NCBI GenBank assembly: GCA_019321725.1
Contig: CM033119.1
Span: 14,272,694-14,336,693 of the forward strand
Direction: 5' to 3'
DNA length: 64,000 nt
Origin: Paulownia fortunei
Taxonomy: Eukaryota > Streptophyta > Magnoliopsida > Lamiales > Paulowniaceae
Shown: in pieces, positions 13,517 through 25,970 of the stretch
How the letters are laid out: each line of letters opens with the position of its first letter
Numbering within the stretch: position 1 is the stretch's first letter
Program-made: the position numbers and the translations under genes
Notes under the pieces: model-generated
Told to the model about the DNA's origin: nothing
Databases searched by the model: none
What the model saw: the letters and a program-made list of their open reading frames with translations, nothing else

Positions 13517-15574
13517 TAGCTAGCGGAGCTGGAGCGAAATAGTAGCCTCTCGAGAGCTCGCTCTAGCAACTTTAGGAGCCTCAGCACCAGCAAACTCCCA
13601 CAATACTAAAAGAACAGGTCCAAGCTAAAGGACCATCAACAAGATCAGTCCTGACACAACTCATGTAGGAAGCATCGCAGGACATCGCAAGATCAGTCCT
13701 AGCATGCAATATGTCACCTAGGCAATCTTTCTCCTCGGTCCTCATGTTGGAACTAGGATACCACCAGAGAAGGCGAAGTCCATGAGAAGGAGCGAAAGAA
13801 AGTCAAAGAAGGGTCTACTTTAGCGATCCAAAGAACATATATTCCTAGAGCAAGGGATCTCAACCCAAGTAGTTTTTATTGCAGAGTGCATAGGAAACCT
13901 AACAGAACATGTTGAGAGTTGCTTCCGCTAGAGCAACTATGAGAGTTGTAGACTGGAATATGGAATGTCATCAAACCAATCATCATTCTCCATTCTCATA
14001 TTAGAACCAAGACTTGGCACAACCTCGTGTAAAAGTGGTAGTCCAAAAAAGAAGAGACAAGGCTAAAGAAAGAAGAAACGACCCTCACTAGCCTCAAACA
14101 TTCTGCCATAGTGGTTTCCAGAGACAATTCTAGTAGGATCCACACTTCCAGAGCAAGGAGCTACAAATGAAAGACTAGTACCTAGAATGCTTATATCACA
14201 AAGAGCACCCATTAGAGGGCACCCTAGTAAGAGTTACAACAAAGACTATAGTCCACACACGTAGAAAGTCACCACAAAGATCATCTTTTAATGTGACCAT
14301 AACAGAGCGAGGATCATCTTCTTCCCTGACAAGAGAAAAATTCTAATGATGACCATCTCCCTATAACAAAAATGATGGGAATCATCTAGGAAACTTGGGC
14401 AGTAGAATCCTGCCTAAGGCTAGGAACACATCCTTCTAGATAATGGGAAAAATGCACTCATGATATAGAATTCTATTTGAGTGGGACAACTACCATAGAA
14501 GTGGCAAAATATTATCATATTTGAGCCCATATATAGAAAGCATAACATATTATTGGGAAGCTATGCTAACATACTGAGGATAGCTATAGAAACGGAGATG
14601 TTGTACAATTCTATTAAGTTAAGCCCAAACTGAGGCAAAATAATTTCTATCCACTCTAGCCCTCTCGAAGTATAAGTAATCTCACCTAGAGTGTCGAGAC
14701 CAAGAAGATGAAGATACAATTAGTCTAGTCCCATGACTCCAGCCAGGTGACCAGCCGAATCAGCATACCTCTACTGGCACAACCCGACTGGCTGCCTTAC
14801 CACCTCTAAGACTCAACTGAAGGTGGATATGCGGACATCAACTCCTAGTGACAATCAAATGGGCATGGAGCCCAGGTTCCCCACAGAGGAACCCATCACT
14901 AAGAGATCGAGAAGTTTGTATAACTAAAGCCTCTATGAAGATCGGTGGCCACCGAATGTCCCCCAAGGAAAACATCAATGTGAGTAGCCTCTTCAGGGAA
15001 TTTATTGGGGGCATAAATAAAGAAATAGAAGAAGTTGCACTCTTATTATTGATGGGATGAACTCCCAAGCAATCCATCCAGGTGGTAAGGGCTATTTCAG
15101 CCTATAATACAATACCGAGAATACTAGATTAACATTATTAGAAGGACTAAGGAGACACCCGATGATCCATGGCCGCATAAAAAAGCCATGCCATCAGAAG
15201 AGAAAAATCAAAGATCCTATTAAACCAGCTCCATGATCTCGGGTAATAATTTTTTTCCTATGAGCCCGATAGAGGCAAACACTCTATTAAAAATAGAAAA
15301 TAATGCTAAGAAAATTAAAGACAACCATTGCAAAGACTGGGAATAGTGGATATTGATGCCCACATGTAACCCCACTATCCTAAAAAGCTAAGTCTTTTGC
15401 AAAAAATTAAACCATACTTTCTGTTCCTGTATTATTTGCTAGAGAGATAATAACATCGTGGACTCTACTTTTTATTTGTGAAATACAACTACATACAACA
15501 TCAGTCAATTTGCTACCCAAGCATTTATACAACTTATCATGAGACAAAATACTCATGCACTCTGGTAATTACTT

Positions 15575-16020
15575 GCTAAGTCTGTAAGAGGTGGTTCCGC
15601 GCCATCCATGACAATTCTCAAAGTTTTGTAAGCGGTGGCTCCATACCACCTATAGAGCATTTCTAAGTCCTGTGAATGGTGGCTCTGTGCCATCCTTGGT
15701 GCAATTCTAAGTCCTGTAAGTGGTGGCTCTACGTCATTCCTAGCATATTTCTAAGTCTTGTAAGCGGTGGCTCCGCACTACCCCTGGCGCATTTGTAACT
15801 TTAATAAGTGGTGGCTCCACGCCATCCTTATCACATTTCTAAGTGCTATAACTTGTGGCTTTGCACCATCGCTGGCAAATTTTAAAGTCCTATAAGAGAT
15901 GGCTCCTGCTATTCCTAGCTTATTTTTAAGTCTTATAAGCAATGGCTTTGCGCCATCCCTAACTAATCTCTAAGGTCTATAAAGGGTTGCTCAGTCCAAT
16001 CATGGCAAATATATACAACT
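15575..16020. repeat. 44-bp-period minisatellite, about 10 copies
   Basis: Successive units begin (at a GTAAG-like word) near 15584, 15628, 15672, 15716, 15760, 15804, 15848, 15892, 15935 and 15979. The spacing is 44 bp each time except one of 43. Each unit holds a GGTGGCTCC core, a CGCCATCC-like word and ends near TTTCTAAGTCCT. Units differ by scattered substitutions, and the last ones are most diverged. The unit length is not a multiple of three and the copies carry no shared open frame, so this is non-coding. Confidence 0.93.
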
Positions 16021-16429
16021 AGAAAGAAGTTGTTCAATGCAACCCATGGTAAAATCTCTATCAAAACTTTTTTTTATCAAAATTCACAAACAAATGCGAT
16101 ATTAAAGCTATCAAATGCAGTTCTCATGCTCAAAATCTCAAAGAGCGACAATATTATTGCAAATCAAGTATCTATAAATGCAAAAATATCCAAAGCGAAA
16201 AGTAGATAAAAGGGAAATTTGTCTAACATATTTTCTGACATCCAAATACATCATCCCTGAATAGTGGGGGAAAGAAAATACGGCCAAAAGAAACTTTCAG
16301 CTATTCGCTACTAAGTTAAGTCTCTAGATGCTCATTAGGCCTTGTCTCCCTAGGGGCTCCATCTTCTAAACGCAAGCCAAGGGGATATACAAGTTCCTCT
16401 GCTACTCTTGGTGCTCCTCAAGCCTCTAC

Positions 16430-17640
16430 TGCCTCACCCTCTTTCTTATTAGGCACCATAAATGACATTAGATCCTTCTCAGTGAAACGTCCAGCTTTCC
16501 ATAAAGCATGCCAACACTCGTGAATAGTCCAATTGTATATCATAGTGGCTTTCTTAACAACATCCTTAAAATCCTTTAGCCATGCACAATAGCACTCATA
16601 GTGCTAGCTACGAAGCTCCCACTGAACTTGGACTGAATGAACTCCTTCCCGATCGAGACCTCATGCTAGTATTTGGCCTTTAGGTCTTCAAGCCCCATGG
16701 CCATCTTCATCATCTTCTTCTCATGATGAACAACCTCCTAAGCACTTATCTCTGAGGCAACCTTGAAATACTCCACTGACTCCCTAAAGTTGGTAGCACG
16801 ATGAATAGTTATAGTAGTCACCATGAGAGCCTAACATAAGAAAACCAGAGTTCGACTGAAGCAACAGAGTCATATATAAAGTAAAGGTGATGAATACACA
16901 CTAAGTCGCCCTCTACCAATGCATTCAAGCCATAATCGAACATATGACTGAGACGGTCGATATAATCCTTATTGATAATGCCCATAGGCTTGCTCCATAC
17001 TAAGATATCTCTAAACTGTCGCAAAGGGACTGAATCCCCTCCTAGTGGTTAACATCATAGGAGACATACTCATGTTAATGTTGCATCAAGGATGAGTGTC
17101 ATCTACCTCATCCCTCAATCTCTTGCAAAATAGAGGAGCAGATGAAGGCCTTACCACCTAGCTGCTGCTCTTGCGCTCAACTGGGTGCAATGAGGATTTG
17201 TGCTCTTCACCTGTGTGGTTGGGTAGAGCATGTCTATCGCCACCATCCTTCCTTGAGGGAGGTCATGCTGATCTACAACCAGACTCATGGATTCTATTCT
17301 ATGAGCATTGGTGGCTATAACATCTAACTTCTTTACTGAAAAGAGGAAATAATCAAGCATGAAAAATAAATATGTCAAGTTAAAGTAATCAAAATATGCT
17401 AGTAATGTAAAACACTCAAATACCCACCGAACACAAAAAACTTATGTCAAAGAGCTTACTTAACAACCCAGTAACTGCACAACATTTCCTGAACTCATCA
17501 CTCATGCTGCTAGGAGGAACAACCATAGAAAGAGTACTACTCCACTCAGAGGGGAACCCCCCAACCCTCATCTCTAACGTATAAGAATTTCTCCTTCCAA
17601 AGGCCACATAAAAAAAGCTATGCCCTCTAGGAATTTGCAT
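16430..17640 (-). pseudogene. Retroelement gag-like remnant (Transposase_28-like)
   Basis: Minus-strand open pieces at 17416-17640 and 16818-17024, plus a broken stretch to about 16430, read as one decayed protein. The first piece resembles the segment of the plant 'putative gypsy-type transposon' family (Pfam Transposase_28) in which aromatic residues (here SFFYVAF) are followed by a G-F-P-x-E-W motif (here GGFPSEW). The downstream part (about 16480-16800) is rich in E, K and A and suggests a coiled coil, which also fits that family. I rely on motif resemblance alone; a profile search would settle it. Confidence 0.35.
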
Positions 17641-18034
17641 CCCAGCCTAGGGAAGAAGTAGAAGTATGACTCTCTAGTAACCCTTCTAACTATGAAGAGA
17701 GAAATGAGCTATCCAAATTCAGAAAAAGACCTAACTCTCTTAAGAGATAACATAATACGCATGTGAGTTGAGATTAAGCTGATCCACACTTGAATTATAT
17801 TCACTATAAAGTACTCTTCAAGGGGCTCTCTTATTATTTAGCCTGTAGAAGGGAGTGTAAGCTTACAATAAGAATGCAACTATAGTTTCTTCCAGAGCAA
17901 CTTTAGCTCCACACGAGATGTAGCACTATCCAAAATATCTACATTCATTACCCTATGTTGGACAAATACTGAACCTTTAGAAGAGGGATCACCCTCTGAC
18001 TTTGACACTATATTAGGACTTGACTACTTAGAGC

Positions 18035-19760
18035 TGTAATAACCCTTAACCTAACTGCAGAGTCTAAACAAGTTGACACAATTAAGTCAAGAAATGTTAA
18101 TTTTTCATCATTACTAGAGTTATGTTTTTTAATAAAAGTTCTCATTTTTAGCTATAAGAGAAAGAACTTGAATCGTTTTAAACACACCATATACATATAT
18201 CAAAACTGAGTACATCTGTTTACAAAATCATAATAGAGCGGTTTGTTTAAAAACAAAATAGAGTTTTCAAAATAAACTATAAAATAGGTCGAAGCATGAC
18301 ATATGAACAAATCTCTGTCCGGCTGCTCTAGAGATTCAGTCAACCTCTAAACCTGTATATTTCCACCTACATCGCATGAATCTAATGAGCTAAAGACTCA
18401 GTAAGATGAAACTGATGTAATAACAAATAACATATATGCACATCTCATAAATCATTAGATTATTTAATAACTTTCATTCATAAATCATTCTTTAGGGCCC
18501 TTGAAGTGTGGTACCTAACTAATAATAATAGATCGTGGTTTTCGAAACCTATTCATAATGATTGGCCAATAAGAGAACTAATACGGGGTTTTCATACTTG
18601 GTCTTTCAACCTCAGGTATTAGCCGTATTCTATCTCATTCATTGTGGCTTTTCTATACCGATTTTTCAACCTCAAGTATTTGCCACCATTTATTAGGTTC
18701 GCCGGTCCCTCTCGCGTCCCTTGTCTACCCGACCATAAATCAAGCATCATACTTTTTTTTTAAAAACCTCATTATATTGTTAATAGTGTCATGCTTCATG
18801 AACCATAAATGTATCAAACACTACATCATTTAACAAATAATAACAATCACATTAAAACATGAACAACATTATATGATTCTTGTGATACAGCAAATGAAAG
18901 CTTCAACTTTCCTCAAGTCCACTTTGTGGCAAGTGAAAAGACCAATTTCTTTGGAAGATAGGATGTGTTAAAGGCCTTGATTAAGTTGGATTTATGCTTC
19001 AAAATCAATGATTTTCAAACTTAAAAGGATGAAAACTTGTTCTAACTTGTGTTCTATGGATTTCTATGGATTGAATTCAATTTTTGTGAGTATGCGAGTA
19101 TAAAAATTTGAGAGAAACTTAGGAGAATAAAGGCTGGTCATTTTTGAGGTGCTTCCATAAGAAATATGGATGAAAATGATTTCTTTGACCTTTCAAAGAG
19201 AGATAAGTGGAGGGTGATGATTGGTTGCATCATACTTGGTGTTTTCTCATGCCAAAAGTTACGTTCATGGGCTAAGGAGATGACAAAAATTGATATTTTG
19301 GTGTTATAATCAAGTGCAATGCGGTTTAAAATGGTTTTATGCAACCTAGTCATCCAACCAATTAAATTGCACCATTTTGCATACTTTTAGTTCTTAGCCA
19401 AATGTAACATATTTTAAGTAAATATTTAGGCAATTAATCACTTTAGCATATAACTAGTATAGAGCAATACAAATAATTTATTTCATGGCCATTCAATCTT
19501 CTTTAACCAAGATACCGAGTTTTTCACTGCAAAAAGGGTACTTAAGAAATATGTTAAATCAAGAAATGAAAGTTTGATCTCATATTTTATGTACTAATGC
19601 ATGTTAAAGCATAACTGAAGCATATAATAACAATTATTCATGTTTGTGCAATCATGCTATTTGTATGCCATAATTTGATAATTCACATTGATTAGATGCG
19701 TATTCATACAAAATACTTATTATTGGCTATGTAGGAGAGAATTGAGAATTGGGCATTACA
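18035..19760 (-). repeat. 3' LTR of Gypsy element G1
   Basis: On the minus strand the sequence begins TGTAATGCCC at 19760, directly after a purine tract (AAGGAAGGA), and ends GGGTTATTACA at 18035. The ends have the TG...CA form of an LTR, and the position just downstream of the integrase C-terminus fits a 3' LTR. Length is 1726 bp. The 5 bp left of it (18030-18034, AGAGC) would be one target-site copy; the other is lost with the upstream part of the element. Confidence 0.75.
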
Positions 19761-21135
19761 ATCCTTCCTTCCTTATAAAAATTTCATCCTTGAAATTTGA
19801 TGTACCAAATAATTCTGGATACTTACTCTACATTTCTTCTTCTCTTTCCCATGTGGCCTCTTTTACAGAATGATTCTTGCATAATACTTTAACGAGTTGA
19901 ATCCTTTTTATTCTCAACTCTTTTTTCTTCTGATCTAGAATTTGCACTGGTTTCTCTTCATAGGCTAAATCATGAGTCAATTCCAACGGTTCATAACTCA
20001 ACACATGAGAAGGGTTTGAAATATACTTTCTCAATATAGACACATGGAAAACATTGTGAACAATAGATAATGATGGAGGTAAGGCCACTCTATAAGCTTT
20101 ATCACTAACTCTTTCGAGAATCTTGAATGGGCCGACATATCTTGGGCTGAGTTTTCCTTTCTTTCCAAATCTCATAACACCTTTCATGAGAGCTACTTTT
20201 AAGAACACATGATCCCCAATGGCAAACTCTATATCTTTTCTCCGTTTATCTGCATAACTTTTCTGTCTACTCTGCGCAATCTTCATTCTCTCTCATATCT
20301 TCTCCACTACCTTAGTGGTATGTTGAACTATTTCAGGACCAAGCAGGCTTTGTTCTCCAACTTCATCCCAATAAACTGGAGATCTACATTTTATTCCATA
20401 TAATGCTTCATAAGGTGTCATTCTAATTGTTAATTGGTAGCTATTATTATAAGTAAACTCCACTAATGGAAGATTTGCATCCCAACTCCCTTGAAAATCT
20501 AGCACACAAGCTCTTAACATATCCTCTAATATCTGAATAACCCTTTCTGATTGCCCGTCACTTTATGGATGAAATGCTGTACTGAATGCAAGTTTTATTC
20601 CTATGGCACTCTATAACCTCTTCCAAATTGTAGATGTAAACTTAGGATCTCTGTCAGACACTATTGAAACTGGCACCCTATGTAACCTAACTATCTCTTT
20701 AATATATTGTTGAGCATACTGATCCATATTGTATGTGGATTTCACTGGAAGAAAATGAGCTGATTTAGTTAATCTATCAATAATCACCCATATGGAATTG
20801 TACCCCTTTTATGTTCTAGGTAATCCAAGCACAAAGTATATTGTAATGTGCTCTCATTTCCACTTTGGAATCAACAAAGGTTTCAACAACCCTGATGGTC
20901 TTTGATGTTCAATATTAACTTGTTGACAAGTTAGACATTCAGCCATAAATTTTGCTATATCTCTCTTCATTTTAGGCCACTAATAATGTTGTTGTAAGTC
21001 CTTATACATTTTTATGCTATTTGGGTGTACTGAGTAAGGAATAGTATAAGTTTCTTCTAAAATATCTCCTCTCATGGCCTTGTCAAACAGCACACATAGT
21101 CTTCCTTTATATTGAATAATCCTAAACTCTTCAGG
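19761..21135 (-). pseudogene. Gypsy chromovirus G1 integrase remnant
   Basis: Minus-strand Ty3/Gypsy pol 3' half. In order from 21135 leftwards: an H2C2 zinc-binding region (VHP...H and CLTCQQ), an integrase core with the catalytic D, D and E still visible (WVIIDRLTKSAHF, IVSDRDPKF, DGQSERVIQ), the conserved YNNSY and PYEALYG stretch (20293-20520), and an integrase C-terminus (19828-20286) with the GKLSPRYVGPF motif followed by a chromodomain-like end (VKVLCKN...EATWEREEEM). That layout matches the Tekay/Del chromovirus clade. Stops interrupt it in several places. RT, RNase H, protease and gag are absent: at about 21135 the sequence switches to Copia gag. Confidence 0.9.
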
Positions 21136-21640
21136 CTCGCAAGGTACTCCTTGTAGGTCCTCTTCCAATACCCAAGTTTGCCGCAGTAATGACATTTTTC
21201 ATTGGCTTTGAAACTCTTCGAGGCCCCACTAGTTGCCTTTATGCCTTTGGTTTTTGGAATCCTTTCTATTCTTTTTCCTCTTCTTGGGCTTTACAACCTT
21301 CAAGTTGGAATAGGATCTAACAAACATGACCGGCTTGCCTATTTTCACAGGTAGCGAGTGCCATATTCACATGTTGCCTCTACAACTCATTTGACATTGA
21401 TGCTATTATATATCATTGGGCTTTCAGATCATCATCAATGAGCTTGTGATAATCCGCAAGCTCCTCCTCAGTAGCGTCCACCTACTCAACCGGTGGTGAA
21501 ATCACATCAAGTATGTAATCCCTCTTTTCGAACTGCAAAATAATCCGACGGTTCCTCAACCAATTGACATAGTTGGGACTAGTTAATTTATTAGTGTCTA
21601 GAACACATGCAAGTAGATTTTTAGCAATTTTATAAACAAT
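21136..21640 (-). pseudogene. Copia element C2 gag remnant
   Basis: Minus-strand Copia gag. Reading from 21640 leftwards there is an N-terminal stretch (NKLTSPNYVNWLRN, then a DYILDVI-like region), the LIDDDLKAQ and ASMSNEL motifs of the Copia gag core, a basic stretch, and the start of a CCHC zinc knuckle (CHYCGKLGYWKRT, where the last Cys and the His are replaced). Stops occur inside it. It breaks off at about 21136 against Gypsy G1, so all of C2 pol is missing from this side. Confidence 0.75.
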
Positions 21641-23321
21641 CTAAAAAATTTAAATGAGGCAAAAAATAGCATTTTTTCAAAAATATATTCATTTATAACA
21701 AGGCCTTTAGTAATAAATATCTCTCATTATTTTAATCAAATTCCATCACACATAATGGCAATCGGGAAATCTCATTTTCTAGTGGGCTTGAGGCCCAGTC
21801 ACTATGTCGTATGCCCCAATTTAATGAGCTCATAAAAAATAATGGAATGTAGTTAACTTTTAACAATTGCATCTCCATAAAACCTTCAAGATGTTTTACC
21901 TCACTTCTTCCCATAAACTCCAATTTTATGAGCTCATATAGTACTATGTGTCAAGCAAGACCCATCAAACCTCCATGTAAATGGAGCATCCAAATGTTCC
22001 ACAACTTATGACCAATGTAGAGACGAATCATCCCATGGGCATCAATATGCTTAGTAGAGATTACAACTTTCCATTACAAAATCATCTCACAACTCCTGGC
22101 CAATGACAAAGTAAGGTAGTGTCGTCATGTCGTCTACTTTTGGTGGTAAGCATGGATTATTGGGTCCAATATAATTTTATCCATATTTGCTTGAAATCAG
22201 AATTTTAAAAACTCCTTTACTTGATTTTAATTCAAGTGGGGTTAATTTATTTTAACCAATGCCTCATTACTTTTAACCTTAGTTTATTTAATGTGTTTAC
22301 ATTCAATTGATGGCAAGTATATCATTTGAAAATATTAAACAAAACCTACGCATACATCTAATACATACATAACTTGGATGATCATGGGCCAATTCTATGC
22401 GGTCCATTTGAGCCAAAAATGGATTTAGGTCAATTTAAGGGTAATAAATAGAAATAAAAAATATTTTCTATTATATAAATATATCCTATACAGTTATGGG
22501 CCTTCTCTTGATTATTCGTCCTGATCCTTCTTTATGTCTACCAAAAACAAAAAGAAAAAACCTCACCCTCTTCTGCTCTCATTTAAAAAATATAAAGTAT
22601 ATATAAGGAAAGAATAAGAGACTCCCAGGCCCTATTTTAAAAACTTAAAGATAAATAAATCCAATCACATTGGTCCAAAAGGCTCCAGATCATCCCATAC
22701 TTACTAATAAATACATCACTTTAATTTATTAAAGCATGTATATTTACCATCTATTTAAAATTATAACTTCAGGATTTGGGATAAAATCACAATTTTTCAA
22801 GAAAAATCCTTTTTCAAAAATTTAAAATTAACACTTTAATTAAAAAAACCAAAAAATCAAATTCTGTAATTGACACGATAGGGTGTCCAATAGCCCCATC
22901 GCACGGTTGCCATGCACAGCAAGTGCACATAGCACACATACCAGGCGTGAAGGCAGTACGTGCGCGACTAGCGCATGCAGCATGAATATGGCACGATACA
23001 TACATGTAACTCTTGTGCATACGCCTAGCTTGCACATCTATTGTGTAGGCTACCCAACAACCACCCATCACGATGGGGTTGAGTGCTGCAGGCATGTAGC
23101 GCGTGCAGGTAGTAGCCCGTGCGCATGCATAGCCGGCAGCAGCTCCTGCTCTTAGCAAACGATGGTTGTTTTCATTGTTTTGGCATCGTGTCCATACTTT
23201 AACAATTAAACAAAATTGTAGAATTATTAAATCCCAATCATAAACAGAATTTTTCAATCGAAATCTAACAATTAAATTCATATGCATAAATCAAATTCAA
23301 TTGGAATTACACAAACCATAA
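21641..23321 (-). other. Copia C2 long 5' leader
   Basis: About 1.7 kb between the primer-binding site and gag. Its outer part (about 21730-22870) is an inverted copy of 27370-28450 in Copia C3, showing that C2 and C3 are one family. The inner part (about 22870-23160) is strikingly GC-rich and rich in GCA/TGC words. Open frames on both strands in that patch have no domain and are not conserved as frames in C3, so I treat the region as untranslated leader. Confidence 0.65.
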
Positions 23322-23332
23322 CTTTGATACCA
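23322..23332 (-). other. Primer-binding site of Copia C2
   Basis: The minus strand reads TGGTATCAAAG one base after the LTR end CCCAATA. This matches the usual Copia primer site TGGTATCAGAG, complementary to initiator tRNA-Met, and fixes the orientation of C2 and the right end of its leader. Confidence 0.85.
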
Positions 23333-23333
23333 C

Positions 23334-24908
23334 TATTGGGTTTGTGTGATATTGTGGTATGCACAGCGGATAAATAAAATTTTAAAAACAAACATGCTAT
23401 AATAGTTACAGCAGTACCCTAGATCCGATGCAATTTAGCGATATCGCAATTTTGAATGGTTGTAAAAAAATAAATTAAAATTTTGATTTATACCTTTATG
23501 CACTCCGAATGTCATAAAGTTTGAAGTAATCAATTGCTACTCCCTTTCTAAATTATGTTTCATAGGGATCCAAGCATTTTCTCTATAAAAAAGTCCATAC
23601 GTTGAGCAGGAACACAGAATCCAAACTCCACTAGCAATCCAAATTATTTTACTAACTTAATATATGGAGTGAATATAGTGAATATTAATTCTTATTATTA
23701 ACTTGTGAAAACTTAAACAACAAGATGGAGTTTTGGTTGAAGAAATGATGGAGGAAGAAAACAATTTTCTCTTTCCAATTTCTATGATGGCCGAAAATTG
23801 GAGACTAAAATTCTCTTAGAATTTTTTACCCTCGTACTTTAATAGTGGCCAAAAATTTCAAGAGTCCCACTCTTGGTATTTTCAGCCTCCTCTTCTATTG
23901 GTTGGTTGATTTTTGGTTGATCACAAGATCCCAAAAAAATATCCAACTCTATCCATTCATATCTTCTAAAGATGTAAAGAGATAATTATCTATTCCTATT
24001 AGATAATTTCCAAGAAGCTTCCATTCTTAGGTCTCTATCCTTTTTCCAACTCTTGTGGGTCTATCCAATGGCCTTTTTGAATTGGACTTGAATCCTAAAA
24101 AAAATTCTAAAATTAATCCAATTAACAAGCATATGTTCAATTATTTAATTCCATCTAGCCCATCTAATCAAATAAGATCCAATTAAATTATCTAATTATT
24201 TAATTAAGTAAATTAATTTATGGTCTACACAGTTAATTGATCCTATCAGAATTGTTTCACTCTGATTTGGGCTTTCTAACCTTATTAGGTCCAATTAAAT
24301 AATTTAATTATTTAATTAAATAATTAATATAACTCATTGAATTAATTTAAGCACCAATTAATTAAACTCCATTAATTAATTAGATTTAACTCCTTGGATC
24401 AATTCCAAAGTTAGATATGTTTCATCTCAAATTGTGTGTAACCTTTTAGGTTCACAACTAAACTAGTAGTGAACTTGCAATATTTGCAACTTTTAAGTAA
24501 TTCAATTAATTAATCCGCTTGAAATTAACTTCTTAATTTCAAAAACCTCACAAGTCATGGGAAACACCCAACAAGTGTATCATGACTACCTAGACATATG
24601 TGAAATAGTGAGTGAACTTATTTCAATTATGAACACCATTAACATAAGGTCATTCCATCATCTAATCTCCCAATTGAGTCTAGGGTATGAATTAAAAGTC
24701 GAAATTCAAATCGCTCAATAACTATGATTCTATTTCAAGTTTCAATGACTTATGATGAATCATTAGAAAAACATTGTCTAACATTCATCCCGCCTTGACC
24801 AATAATTTCTGAGTCATGAATTATGACAATATATGAGATTCACTTATTCTGCTAGATAAGTGACGGATTCCTTATTGACCACTCATTAACTACCATATAT
24901 TTCACTGT
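23334..24908 (-). repeat. Copia C2 5' LTR, inner segment
   Basis: Minus-strand LTR ending CCCAATA at 23334. It aligns in reverse with the C3 LTR (for example with 31905-33496) and begins abruptly at 24908 in the middle of the family LTR, because C3 is inserted there. The missing first part is found on the other side of C3 at 33497-34063. Confidence 0.85.
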
Positions 24909-25970
24909 TGTTAGAACAGGATGCCCGGTGCCCCTATTAGATTAGGTGTATTGTACTCCTTTCTTTTATAAAATGATCTTATTGGGAACCATATTAATAT
25001 AAATGATATTTTTCTTATCTTATGTGTTACATTTTCTTTTTGCACATTAGATAAAATCCTTAGATCAAATATAGTTACGGGGCATGGTCACGCATATGAT
25101 GGCGATTGTGGAACATGTTTCTAAAGTTTTGGTCTTAAATAAGTTTCGAGTCAAGGACTTTTTGAGATGGGATATCAAATAGCCCAATGGACTCATTCCA
25201 CAGGTATTAGTATAGTGACGCAAGTGCATGTATGCGGGTGCTTGTTAGAGAACAAGTACACTAAACTGTCTTGTTAGAAATTCTTATTTTGATGTATTCT
25301 TTGATTGGAAGACAATCACAAAGGGATTACGTTGGGTATTGCATCTATATGTATGGAGGTTAATAAATGACCAACAACATATTTATCACTTGTATAGTAG
25401 AACAAGTAAATCTCCTATGCTTTCATAGTTTTTAGCTCTAAAATCCTGAGCAAGGTATGATGAATGTCAGAAAAGGGTTTCTGATGCTTCATCTAGAGTC
25501 ATTGATACTTGAAATGGAATCATAGTTATTGAGTTGATTAGGGTTTAGACTTTTATTCATACTCTAAACTCAATCGGGAGATTAGTTTATGGAATGACCT
25601 TACGTGCACAGTATCCGTAATTGTAATAGGATCACTTGCTATTTCACCTAAGGCTAATTTGTCATGATTACTTGTTAGGTGTTTTCATGGATAGTGAGGT
25701 TCTTGATTTTAAAGAGTTAATTCGAAGTGGATTAATTAATTCGATTAACTAAACAAAAAAAAATCTTTTTTATAAGTTATAAATATTGCAAGCTAGCTTA
25801 GTAGTAAACCTAAATGGTCACACATAATTTGAAATGAATAATCTCTATTGTAAGATTAATCCAAAAACTTGGATATAATTAATAAAATGGATTAATTAAT
25901 TAAGGATTAAATTAATTCAAAATAGTTGAGTTAATTATCTAATTAAATAATAGAGACCCAATAAGATTAC
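24909..25970 (+). repeat. Copia C3 5' LTR, first half
   Basis: Aligns with 31508-32520 of the C3 3' LTR and, in reverse, with the C2 LTR. Shared words include TGTTAGAGAACAAGTACACT and GTCAGAAAAGGGTTTCTGA. It ends at about 25970 just after GACCCAATAAGATT, where the following sequence turns to inverted orientation. Confidence 0.85.

Larger units (their letters stand above)
13490..18034 (-). mobile_element. Decayed retroelement-derived region
   Basis: Base composition changes here from very AT-rich to more balanced, and the sequence reads as long broken coding DNA on the minus strand, mostly short open stretches of 60-80 codons. No reverse transcriptase or integrase motif is recognisable. Together with the gag-like remnant at 16430-17640 and the 44-bp minisatellite, it is best explained as an old LTR retroelement, possibly of the Gypsy Tat group, whose 3' untranslated regions are known to grow minisatellites. 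The assignment is inference. Confidence 0.4.

Noticed and set aside
15575..16020. CRISPR-like array
   Set aside because: Units are contiguous 44-bp tandem copies without unique spacers, in a plant nuclear context.
22814..23287. 157-codon open frame (-) and overlapping 90-codon frame (+) in a GC-rich patch
   Set aside because: Low-complexity Cys/Ala/His-rich translation without a domain; lies between PBS and gag of Copia C2, so it is leader sequence.
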